From positions 1-64,000 of the forward strand of contig CAJTTI010000015.1 of assembly GCA_910579225.1 (NCBI GenBank): a stretch of DNA of 64,000 nt, given 5' to 3'. The DNA comes from an uncultured Lachnospiraceae bacterium. GTDB lineage: Bacteria > Bacillota > Clostridia > Lachnospirales > Lachnospiraceae. Positions 8,094 to 15,205 of this stretch are shown here, one piece after another (positions within the stretch are counted from its first letter, which is position 1; every line of letters starts with the position of its first letter). Under the pieces are notes generated by a model. That model had not been told where the DNA came from. It made no database searches and was given only the letters and a program-made list of their open reading frames with translations. The position numbers were made by a program, and so were the translations under genes.

Positions 8094-9596
8094 TCAATGA
8101 TTTTCTGTCAGACGAAACTCATATCTGGTGTGACCGATTTTAAGGATATCTCCATCCTGCAGCTCTACTGTTCCCTGCTCCCGGATTGGTTCTCCATTTA
8201 TAAGCGTACCGTTGGTGGACTGCAAATCTTTCAGCAAAACTCTGCCTTTTCTGTTGCAGATCTTGCAATGTGTTCCGGATATGGTCCGGTCATCCGGGTC
8301 CAAAACAATATCCGCATACTGACTTCTTCCGAAAATCATCTCCTGGCCTTCTGCCAGTACCAGAGGAAATGCTCTGCCTGAACCATCCGTTACTCTCAGC
8401 TCGATCTGAAGTCCGCCTTCCACAACCGTCTGTTCTTCCTCTTTTGAACTATGCTCCTTTGGCGCTCCTCCCGGTCTCTCATCCGCAGCATCTCCCCCGG
8501 ATGATGCTGCATTCCAGTATCCTTTCCGGTTTCTGCGCCTGGATCTGAGAAGCAAACAAACTACACACACCAGAAGAACTGCCGCACCGGCAACCGGAAA
8601 CAACACCGATATATTGTTATGGGACGTCTCCGGTGTCAACACTGCTTCCTCTGGTTCCGGCAGTTCTGTCTCTGCTGTCTCCAGAAGCTCTTTCTGCTGC
8701 TCTCTGACAGGAAGTTCTTCCGTATACACATTCACTGTATCTTCCAGCACTCTGTCATTTCCGGCCTCATAGACGACTCTTAAAAGCAGTACGTCTTTCT
8801 CTGCGGCTGTCCCTTCTACAGGCAGCCCGGCAGACACAACCACCCCTCCTTTCAGAGAACGTATCACAGAAGTTCCCGTTTCTTCGGCTGACCTGCCGTC
8901 GATCATCGGTGCATAGTGCCGTCCTCCCACAGACAGGCGGGAAAAGCTGCCCAGAAGTTTCGCATATTCCAGCTGCTCCTCACTCTGTGTCTGGCGCAGG
9001 GTAGCCACCGTATACACAGGAATTTTTGAATCCATAACCGCCTGCTTTGCTTCCTGCTCTGTGATTCCGCTCACCTGCTCATCGTCTCCGTCCGACAGAA
9101 TCAACAGACACCTTTTTGCATGTACCTTCTGATCTGTCTGGAGAAGCCGGACGCTGTCCACAATCCCTTTGTACAGGTTGGTATCCTCATTGCCGGCATC
9201 CAGGCTTTGAATCGCATGCTCCAGCTCTTCTCCCGGCTGCAGGAAACCACTGCTTCTTGTCTCATTCCCCATAGTACAAATCACCATGTTATCTTCTGCC
9301 GCCATGGAAGAACGGATTGCCAGAAGAGTCTCTTTCACCTGATTCATCTGTTCTTCCTTCATGGAACCGGATACATCCACCAGACAGTAGATCGTTACAG
9401 GAATCTGCTCTTCTTCTGCAGTGGCGATTCCGGTAACCTGCAATATCTCTCCGCCCAGGGATACTTTAAAATCCTCCGTCTCACAATGGTCCTCTAGTTC
9501 TCCCAGATCAGACAACAATATATATATTTCATCTTCATGAATCTCATAATTTTCCAGAAATCTGGAAAACTCAATTCCCTGTACTTCATTCTCCAT
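8094..9596 (-). CDS. vWA domain, TM and FHA domain protein
   Basis: 500 residues. About residues 60-270 form a von Willebrand A domain with the metal-ion site DVSGSMKE (DxSxS) and a later LILSDGDDEQ. A membrane helix follows (ISVLFPVAGAAVLLVCVVC, about 325-345), then a basic and flexible linker with EEEQTVVEGG, then a C-terminal FHA domain with IFGRS, ISGTHC and QSTNGTLING, the residues that bind phospho-Thr. No cleavable signal peptide is seen, so topology is unclear; if FHA is inside, the vWA domain would be outside. The EEEQTVVE motif next to the FHA domain is like kinase-phosphorylated peptides bound by FHA domains in cis, as in GarA-type proteins. Role inferred: adaptor between kinases and secretion machinery. 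Its stop overlaps the region just upstream of the next kinase. Confidence 0.88.
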   Translation of the reverse strand: MENEVQGIEFSRFLENYEIHEDEIYILLSDLGELEDHCETEDFKVSLGGEILQVTGIATAEEEQIPVTIYCLVDVSGSMKEEQMNQVKETLLAIRSSMAAEDNMVICTMGNETRSSGFLQPGEELEHAIQSLDAGNEDTNLYKGIVDSVRLLQTDQKVHAKRCLLILSDGDDEQVSGITEQEAKQAVMDSKIPVYTVATLRQTQSEEQLEYAKLLGSFSRLSVGGRHYAPMIDGRSAEETGTSVIRSLKGGVVVSAGLPVEGTAAEKDVLLLRVVYEAGNDRVLEDTVNVYTEELPVREQQKELLETAETELPEPEEAVLTPETSHNNISVLFPVAGAAVLLVCVVCLLLRSRRRNRKGYWNAASSGGDAADERPGGAPKEHSSKEEEQTVVEGGLQIELRVTDGSGRAFPLVLAEGQEMIFGRSQYADIVLDPDDRTISGTHCKICNRKGRVLLKDLQSTNGTLINGEPIREQGTVELQDGDILKIGHTRYEFRLTENH

Positions 9597-9598
9597 AA

Positions 9599-10111
9599 TT
9601 AATCTATACTATCCTCCATCACACGCACAAGAAATCCGGTATATTTGCGGATACTTTTCCGGATCTCCTGCTCTTCATCCCCGTTCAGAACGTACATAAA
9701 GGTATCTGTCCTGTCATCTCCGGACCTGCCCTCTGTCACAAAACGATAGCAATGAAGGGCCTCTCCATATTCAATACTTTTAATCTCTCTGTACCGCAGT
9801 ACTGTCGTATCTCCGTATCTTTTTCCAACCCTTGTATTCCCATACTGAATCGTCAGATGGTCTTCCTCAAAGGTGATCTCCCCATCTGTATAAATATACT
9901 GCGGAACTCCCCTTCCCCCTCTGTTCCCTTTCCATATCAAAAAAACGGAAAATAAGATTCCGCCGTAATCTGCCATGTGCAAATCACCTGCAAGCATCTT
10001 CACGATCACAGTCAAAAGGATCACTCCGCCCGCCAGAAGAAACAGAAAACGAAACAGAATGCCGCTGCTTTTCTTTCCTGCATATACTTTACTGCTGAAT
10101 TCAATCTTCAA
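9599..10111 (-). CDS. Two-TM protein with a PH-like cytoplasmic domain
   Basis: About 170 residues. Two hydrophobic helices (SGILFRFLFLLAGGVILLTV and a second around DYGGILFSVFLIW) are followed by a soluble domain with RYREIKSIEYGEALHCY. The pattern Y/R-x-x-I-x-x-I/M-E-Y also occurs in the 230-residue 2-TM protein of this operon, and resembles bacterial PH (bPH/YdbT-like) domains; this is a pattern judgement only. Start is uncertain: a TTG with AAGGGTGG five bases upstream is chosen; an upstream TTG at 10138 has no ribosome site because the hairpin at 10141 precedes it. It could be a membrane part of the secretion machine replacing the missing EssA/EsaA, or an immunity protein. Confidence 0.6.
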   Translation of the reverse strand: MKIEFSSKVYAGKKSSGILFRFLFLLAGGVILLTVIVKMLAGDLHMADYGGILFSVFLIWKGNRGGRGVPQYIYTDGEITFEEDHLTIQYGNTRVGKRYGDTTVLRYREIKSIEYGEALHCYRFVTEGRSGDDRTDTFMYVLNGDEEQEIRKSIRKYTGFLVRVMEDSID

Positions 10112-10140
10112 TTCTGCCACCCTTATCCGATGATTCAAAG

Positions 10141-10167
10141 AGGGGGCCGCACATTGCGGCGCCCCCT
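10141..10167 (-). terminator. GC-rich hairpin after WXG100 gene (attenuator-like)
   Basis: A nine-pair GC stem, GGGGGCCGC against GCGGCGCCCCC with one bulged base, loop ACATT. On the minus strand it is followed by CTCTTT, a weak U-tract. It lies 8 bases after the stop of the 99-residue WXG100 gene and before the 2-TM gene, so it should raise the WXG100 transcript relative to downstream genes, by partial termination or 3'-end protection. Confidence 0.65.
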
Positions 10168-10175
10168 TTTACTTC

Positions 10176-10475
10176 CTAACCTTTGAACGCATTGGCAATC
10201 TCTTCATCTGCACTTTCCAGAGCGTCTGCCGCTCCGCGCAGCTGAGCTGCAATTCCTTCCAGAATGCTTGGAAAGTCGTTCTTCAGAAGCGGAAGCATGT
10301 CATTGGTAAACCCGTCAATGAACGTACTTTGCGCCGCACCTTCCCAGTTGTCTGCCACTTCATTCACTTTACTTTCCACACTGTTGATCTTTTCGTTGAT
10401 GTCCTCCCGGCTGTTGTCTAAAAATGTAGCCGCATCGCGCAGCTCTTCCGGTGTCATAGCTATTCTTCCAGCCAT
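10176..10475 (-). CDS. WXG100 family protein (EsxA-like)
   Basis: 99 residues, the standard length for WXG100 proteins. Two helices flank the WEG turn (DNWEGAAQSTF, about residue 44), and the C-terminal helix ends ADALESADEEIANAFKG. Such proteins form helical hairpin dimers and are exported by type VII systems. Very strong ribosome site (AAAGGAGG, eight bases before ATG), and the gene lies between two hairpins, both signs of high expression. Probably pairs with the 101-residue WXG100 protein encoded just upstream. The classic C-terminal YxxxD/E export motif is not evident; the partner or the candidate substrate may supply it. Confidence 0.93.
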   Translation of the reverse strand: MAGRIAMTPEELRDAATFLDNSREDINEKINSVESKVNEVADNWEGAAQSTFIDGFTNDMLPLLKNDFPSILEGIAAQLRGAADALESADEEIANAFKG

Positions 10476-10504
10476 GTCTTTTTCCTCCTTTGAAAATATG
10501 TATT

Positions 10505-10533
10505 ATTCAACGGGCATCTGTTCCCGTTTGAAT
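10505..10533 (-). other. Hairpin between two WXG100 genes
   Basis: Arms ATTCAACGGG and CCCGTTTGAAT pair with one bulge around an 8-base loop. No U-tract follows on the minus strand, so it is more likely a processing or stabilising hairpin at the 5' end of the 99-residue WXG100 message than a terminator. Confidence 0.5.
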
Positions 10534-10543
10534 CAGATGTGAT

Positions 10544-10849
10544 TCACAAGTTCAGTTTCAGATTCTCTGCCTCACGGACGACAGGCTCATAGATTCTGCG
10601 GGCACTGCTCAGATGCTCGCACATCCGAAGCATCACTGCCTTACGGTCTTCAATTCCCTCCACCCAGGTGGTATCATACTGCTTTTTGAAACTTTCGCTT
10701 CCGCTTCCTTTCCAGCCTGATTCCCTGAGCATCTCTTCCATCGCCTGCTGCAGTGCTTTCTGGATCTCCGTCAGATCATCCACCGCCGACCGAAGCTTTG
10801 TCTCCGCCGCTTCCATGGCTTCCAGGTTAATGGTCAGTTTACTTGCCAT
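10544..10849 (-). CDS. WXG100 family protein
   Basis: 101 residues with the helix-turn-helix layout of WXG100 proteins. The turn is GWKGSGSESF (about residue 46), and the second helix carries ARRIYEPVVREAENLKLNL. IYEPV could serve as part of a YxxxE-like export signal (Y-E-P-V-V-R-E is not an exact match). Ribosome site AAGGGG/ACGAGG is moderate. It lies 14 bases after the TPR gene and 68 bases before the second WXG100 gene, suggesting a heterodimer pair like EsxA/EsxB, though both could also form homodimers. Confidence 0.9.
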   Translation of the reverse strand: MASKLTINLEAMEAAETKLRSAVDDLTEIQKALQQAMEEMLRESGWKGSGSESFKKQYDTTWVEGIEDRKAVMLRMCEHLSSARRIYEPVVREAENLKLNL

Positions 10850-10862
10850 CCTCGTTCACCCC

Positions 10863-12173
10863 TTATAATACGGCCATGATATTGCTCATGTAACCGCCCG
10901 CCTCGTTCACTCTCTTTTTCTCTTCCTCGAGCTCCTCCAGACGCCCCATATCCTTTAAAATAACTGCTTTTACACTGTGAAGCTCCGGTGCATCCGGCGC
11001 AAACTCCAATACATAATCGACCAGCTCAAGCGCCTTTTCATTTTCACCCAGGCGGTTCAGCGCCAGCGCCCGGATCATATTGGCCTCCATGGCCGACGGA
11101 TCTTCCAGTATCGCCGCCCGGCATCTTTTCACAGTCATCTCAAAAGCAGCTTTTGCTTCCTCTGTCCTGCCAAGATTCTTCAACGCTTCTCCATAATAAA
11201 ACTGTGCGATATTGATATAAGTACTGTTGCCCGACAATCCTATCAGTTCTTTGGCAATTGACAGCGCTTTCTCATACTGTTTTCCCGTCATATAGACGCT
11301 CATAAGCAGATAACAGACTTCCTCATCCGGCTGATCCTCCACCCGGCATTCCCTGTATGCCCGCTCAAGAAGACCAGATGCGCTCTCGTAATTGTCCTGA
11401 ATCCCGGCAATCCGGACCTCTTCCAAAAGGATCTCCCGCTTCCATTCCTCATCGTTCTTTTCTTCCAGCTTTTTCAGAAGGGCCGCCGCTTCCTGAAGTT
11501 TCTCCTCCACAATCAGAATACGGGCCTGATCCACCTGAAAGCCTGTCTCTTCCGGAAACAGTTCCATTCCCTTTTTAAGAACTTCCTCTGCTTCCCCAAA
11601 ACGTCCCAGTTCACTAAGCAAACGGCACTGAAAATGATAACCTTCAAAATAATCCGGACAATTCTGTACCATGACTCCAAAAGCATCCACTGCTTCTTCC
11701 CTGCGTTCCTCACGAATCAGAAGATTCCCTTTCTGCAGATGTACGTCTGCCCTTGCCGGATCCAGTCCCAGCGCCTTGTTATAATTCCGGAGAGCCATAC
11801 TGGTATTCCCCTGCTCTTCATACATCATCCCCTGGGTAAAATAAAGCTGAGAATTCTCATATCCATCTGCCTGTGCAGTATCCAGATACCGGATCCCCTG
11901 AATCAAATCCCCTTTCAACCCGGCCACGCAGCCCAGATGAAAATATGCTTCTCCACATTTTTTGTCCACAAGAAGCGCCTTTTTAAAAATTTTCTCCGCC
12001 GTATCCAACTGGTCCTGATTGGCATAAATCATGCCCATATTAATATACAGTTCCACATGATGCGGATCTTCTTTCTCAGCTTTCTGGAAATACTCCAGAG
12101 CCTTCTCCAGCTTTCCTGCCGAAAGCAGGGTCTCTCCCCGTGTCATATACTCCTGATAATTTTCCCGGTCCAT
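10863..12173 (-). CDS. TPR-repeat protein
   Basis: About 436 residues, essentially all TPR helices (about 10 repeats), for example ALEYFQKAEKEDPHHVELY and AEKIFKKALLVDKKCGEAY. No signal peptide or TM segment, so it is cytoplasmic. The ATG at 12173 is chosen over a TTG two codons upstream because AAAGGAG is six bases before it. TPR proteins are scaffolds or chaperones; placed between a coiled-coil protein and WXG100 genes in a T7SS locus, it may hold substrates or link the machine to the kinases, whose ectodomains are also TPR. This role is inferred. Confidence 0.88.
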   Translation of the reverse strand: MDRENYQEYMTRGETLLSAGKLEKALEYFQKAEKEDPHHVELYINMGMIYANQDQLDTAEKIFKKALLVDKKCGEAYFHLGCVAGLKGDLIQGIRYLDTAQADGYENSQLYFTQGMMYEEQGNTSMALRNYNKALGLDPARADVHLQKGNLLIREERREEAVDAFGVMVQNCPDYFEGYHFQCRLLSELGRFGEAEEVLKKGMELFPEETGFQVDQARILIVEEKLQEAAALLKKLEEKNDEEWKREILLEEVRIAGIQDNYESASGLLERAYRECRVEDQPDEEVCYLLMSVYMTGKQYEKALSIAKELIGLSGNSTYINIAQFYYGEALKNLGRTEEAKAAFEMTVKRCRAAILEDPSAMEANMIRALALNRLGENEKALELVDYVLEFAPDAPELHSVKAVILKDMGRLEELEEEKKRVNEAGGYMSNIMAVL

Positions 12174-12201
12174 AAACAACTCTCCTTTGCTTATCTAAAT
12201 T

Positions 12202-12672
12202 TTAATCCTTTTCCCGCTCTTTTCTGGCAATCTCCCGTTTCAGGTCCGAAATCTCCCTTTTAATTCGACTGATTTCTCTCTTACAGTCCTCGATCTCCAA
12301 TACCCTGTCATCGTAATAAGTCTGCAGACGGCTGATCTCCTCTGACAGTTCTCCGATGGCCTGTCCCAGGTGACTATCACTTTCTGGTTCTTTCTCTTTA
12401 TTTGACGATACCTTTTCATCCAGATCCCCAGCCATCCGATTTCCGCTCATCCCTTTATAGGCTCTGTTCACCATGTTATCCAATTTCTTATTGACACTTC
12501 TTGCATTGTCATCAAAATCCTTCTCCAGATCCTTTTTCAGGTCTTTTACCTTATCCCGCCTCTTCCGGGCTTTCTCCTTGTTCTCCGTCGCCGTCTTCTT
12601 TCGCCTCTCCCAGTCTTCCAGACTCCGTTCCAACGATCTTAAGCGCCTGTACATCTCACTCAAACTTGACAC
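12202..12672 (-). CDS. Coiled-coil protein, possible T7SS accessory (YwqH-like)
   Basis: 156 residues from a GTG start with AAAGGAGG seven bases upstream; the ATG at 12705 would be inside the preceding gene without a ribosome site. Two long charged helices (MYRRLRSLERSLEDWERRKKT and the C-terminal REISRIKREISDLKREIARK) flank a central polar region. Length and layout resemble DUF5082/YwqH-type small helical proteins found beside LXG substrates in T7SS loci, which act as partner chaperones, but there is no diagnostic motif. It overlaps the upstream 2-TM gene by 13 bases. Its leader sequence GGAGGACAGACA is identical to that of the 458-residue candidate substrate. Confidence 0.75.
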   Translation of the reverse strand: MSSLSEMYRRLRSLERSLEDWERRKKTATENKEKARKRRDKVKDLKKDLEKDFDDNARSVNKKLDNMVNRAYKGMSGNRMAGDLDEKVSSNKEKEPESDSHLGQAIGELSEEISRLQTYYDDRVLEIEDCKREISRIKREISDLKREIARKEREKD

Positions 12673-13352
12673 TGTCTGTCCTCCTTTGTTTCCACAGAGC
12701 TGCAAGAGCCTGTCTTTCTTATAATCTTCTTACCGCTTCTGGTTTCCAGCTCTTCCATAAGCTTCGGAAAATCTTCATAATACGGCATCAAGTCAATCCA
12801 GACATCATATGCCGGATCAGGCGGAATCGTATCAACACACCGCTCCCTGCCACTGCTGCTCCACACCTTTACTTCCATCGGACCATATATTCTCAGAATC
12901 TCCTGTTCGATATTGTATTCCATCTGTGTGATATCCGCATACCGCATCCTGTTTGTAAGATACGGCAGTCCACTGAACAAGTCCACATAACCCTGTTCAA
13001 AGGTCTTTGTACAGAACGTCAGTTCCTCTTGCTTGAAAGAAGCCCAGGGAATCAAATACTTTTTATATGCATGACGCCTGACCACAAAAGGAATCAACGA
13101 AAAGATCAGTACCGGAACAGGCGTACATACCACAAAAGTACACATAATAACCAGTTCTGTTCCCCTTATGCCATCCAGGAAGCAGTAAATCGCATTTCCC
13201 GTCGCAGCTGCAAACAAGGCAAGAAAGCCAATGATCATAATGACCTGAAGAATATGATACAGTGCAAGCTCTGCATGCAAAGCTCTGTTTCCTTTTGCAA
13301 TCCTTCTCCTGATTAACTTTTTCCTTTCATTCCGATCCACTTTATACTGCAA
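12660..13352 (-). CDS. Two-TM protein with a soluble PH-like domain
   Basis: 230 residues. A basic N-terminus (NERKKLIRRRIAKGN) precedes two membrane helices (about 35-60 and 68-90), then a soluble domain with MRYADITQMEYNIEQEIL, resembling the 2-TM protein at 9599-10111. The positive-inside rule puts both ends in the cytoplasm. The start is TTG (GAGGCGG five bases upstream); GTG four codons in is an alternative. The gene lies 52 bases after the 458-residue candidate substrate, so it could be its immunity protein, or a membrane component of the apparatus. Confidence 0.72.
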   Translation of the reverse strand: MQYKVDRNERKKLIRRRIAKGNRALHAELALYHILQVIMIIGFLALFAAATGNAIYCFLDGIRGTELVIMCTFVVCTPVPVLIFSLIPFVVRRHAYKKYLIPWASFKQEELTFCTKTFEQGYVDLFSGLPYLTNRMRYADITQMEYNIEQEILRIYGPMEVKVWSSSGRERCVDTIPPDPAYDVWIDLMPYYEDFPKLMEELETRSGKKIIRKTGSCSSVETKEDRQCQV

Positions 13353-13404
13353 ACTTACCGCCTCTCCTGTCTCTGCAAACCAGCTACATTGCCCTGTCTG
13401 ATTA

Positions 13405-14781
13405 TCAGGAACCCCCTGGCGCCATCTTTTTCAGATGATCCTGGCGTCCTCTGATTTTATCCCGAATATCTATAATCGTGTCATATGTACTCGTTCCTGC
13501 ACTAACAGCGCCTCCATATCCGCCTATAGAATAAGCTCCCTTTATGATCGAATAACTATCCTTTCCTTTGAAACCGCCGAAACTGCTTTTTATCACTGTG
13601 TTTAAGATTTTTAATGTCTTATCAACTTTTCCAAAATCAGATTTGAACATTTTGAATATCTTTTTTGTTCTTCCCAATCCACTCGTATTCTGGGAGGTAA
13701 ACGTACGTTTAAACCTTTTCTGCCAGTTTTTAATGCCTCCTCCGTCTCCAAACAGCGTTCCTTTCCAGTTCGTTTTTAGAGTTTTTCCAATCTTAGCCCA
13801 TCCATCCTTTGATGAAACCGTACTTTTGAATTTTGCAAAATCAAATTTATAAACTTTCTTGGTCGTTCCGTTAACTACTGTCGTTGTCTTAGAGCTGAAG
13901 AGCTTGTTTAACCCTGATCTCTTATACATACTATGCAGGGAATCCCCGATACTGATCACAGAACAAACCGTGTCTGTAATATCCCATGCATCAGCAAAAC
14001 CGGAGGAAAACCGATTCCAAAAACCAGATTTAAATGTTGTCTGCCGCAGCGTATCTGAAAAGCTGTCTATATTCCCATAGTATTGCGCCCAGGCAGGATC
14101 CTCCTCCCCGTTCGCCCGCAACTGGTTATAGAGATTAAATCCGGCATTCACCACTCCAATCACTGCTGCTACCACGCCTGCTATCGCCACTACAGCAGCA
14201 AACACCGATGTAAACGGCCCTATGGTAATCACCGCCACAATCGCTCCCACCGCCGCCAGTACAAACCCGGTAATTGCCAGGGCCGTATCCAGAATCTTCT
14301 TCCCTCCGCAACACTCATACCAGTAACGGATATTCCCTTTCAGATCTGTCCAGACTTCCTTAATCTTGCTGATGCCATCCGCCAGCCACCCCAGGCCCGG
14401 AATATTCATAATAGCAGCCAGAAAGCCATGGGGCCTTAAATTCTCATGCGCTTTCAGAAAGCTCTCTCTTGATCCGTTCACCGTCTTCGCCACTCTGCTG
14501 TCTGCACTCTTTGCATTCTCTTGAAAAGTCTCTGCCTTTGATGCAAACGTCCGAAATGCAATACTCTTTGTATTCAATTTGATAATCTTCTGCTTTACAT
14601 AATACGATGCCGAGTCAATTCGGCCATTCCCGTCATTCATAGGTGACGGAGGCACACTGCTCCATTTATTCGTCAGTTTCCGATTCAGCTCATCGACATA
14701 TGAATCACAATCGGATGCCGTTTTCCTGGCATAGTTCGCCATACTGCCCAGGTCACTGTACTTTAATACCAGCTCTGACAT
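13405..14781 (-). CDS. Candidate T7SS substrate with glycine-rich hydrophobic core
   Basis: 458 residues. The N-terminal 110 residues are helical and WXG/LXG-like (SDLGSMANYARKTASDCDSY, then NKWSSVPPSP as a possible turn). Residues about 160-215 form two hydrophobic, Gly/Ala-rich stretches (ALAITGFVLAAVGAIVAVIT; VAIAGVVAAVIGVVNAGFNL) like the glycine-zipper segments of pore-forming LXG toxins. The C-terminal 230 residues are basic and Gly/Ser-rich (SSFGGFKGKDSYSIIKGAYS) with no known toxin motif. Strong ribosome site AGGAGG. It sits between a WXG100 gene and small helical and membrane proteins, the usual place for a T7SS effector with its helpers. Toxin activity is inferred only. Confidence 0.72.
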   Translation of the reverse strand: MSELVLKYSDLGSMANYARKTASDCDSYVDELNRKLTNKWSSVPPSPMNDGNGRIDSASYYVKQKIIKLNTKSIAFRTFASKAETFQENAKSADSRVAKTVNGSRESFLKAHENLRPHGFLAAIMNIPGLGWLADGISKIKEVWTDLKGNIRYWYECCGGKKILDTALAITGFVLAAVGAIVAVITIGPFTSVFAAVVAIAGVVAAVIGVVNAGFNLYNQLRANGEEDPAWAQYYGNIDSFSDTLRQTTFKSGFWNRFSSGFADAWDITDTVCSVISIGDSLHSMYKRSGLNKLFSSKTTTVVNGTTKKVYKFDFAKFKSTVSSKDGWAKIGKTLKTNWKGTLFGDGGGIKNWQKRFKRTFTSQNTSGLGRTKKIFKMFKSDFGKVDKTLKILNTVIKSSFGGFKGKDSYSIIKGAYSIGGYGGAVSAGTSTYDTIIDIRDKIRGRQDHLKKMAPGGS

Positions 14782-14806
14782 TTGTCTGTCCTCCTATTTT
14801 AGTTCC

Positions 14807-14895
14807 GCATCCTCCCTGTCTCTGCCCGAAGTCTGGAAGAATTTCCGGCCGCTTCCGCTTCCGTAAATCCTTCCGGGCATCTCTTGGGAGGATGC
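14807..14895 (-). other. Long inverted repeat between WXG100 and candidate substrate genes
   Basis: Perfect 10-base arms, GCATCCTCCC (14807-14816) and GGGAGGATGC (14886-14895), enclose a GC-rich 69-base segment with further partial pairing (GGAAG/CTTCC). No U-tract follows on the minus strand. It fills most of this 123-base gap and may be an RNA processing or stability element. Confidence 0.55.
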
Positions 14896-14904
14896 TGTTT
14901 TAAG

Positions 14905-15201
14905 CTATCTTGCAGATCCAATGCTCTTCGACACTTCTGCATCCGTCTGAATGAATGTCTCCTGAGCATCAATCAGCCCTTTACGAAGATCCATCAACAC
15001 ATCCTGTAGATCCTCCAGCTGACGGTACAGAAGCTTATAATCTTTCTCAAAAGCTGCCTTTCCGTCCCCTTCCCAATGGTCCAGAAGTTCTTCAATAATA
15101 TGCTTGAAATCATCTTTCCGGCTTCTGTATGCGGACAGTGCATTGTCATATGCTGTCCGCGCACTGCTCATGGCGTCTGTATCTACATGCTGCAAAGCCA
15201 T
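14905..15201 (-). CDS. WXG100 family protein
   Basis: 98 residues from the ATG at 15201. GAGGAGG, which forms the last codons of essC, lies nine bases upstream and sets this start; a longer frame from 15219 is inside essC. The turn DHWEGDGKAAF (about residue 42) and flanking helices define the family. The C-terminus reads QTDAEVSKSIGSAR. It directly follows essC, a position often held by a WXG100 substrate in T7SSb loci, and is probably translated by coupling to essC. The inverted repeat at 14807-14895 lies after its stop. Confidence 0.93.
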   Translation of the reverse strand: MALQHVDTDAMSSARTAYDNALSAYRSRKDDFKHIIEELLDHWEGDGKAAFEKDYKLLYRQLEDLQDVLMDLRKGLIDAQETFIQTDAEVSKSIGSAR

Positions 15202-15205
15202 ATCT

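Noticed and set aside
13405..14781. Nuclease or deaminase toxin domain
   Set aside because: No HNH, deaminase or similar motif in the C-terminal 230 residues; only a hydrophobic core and basic tail are seen.
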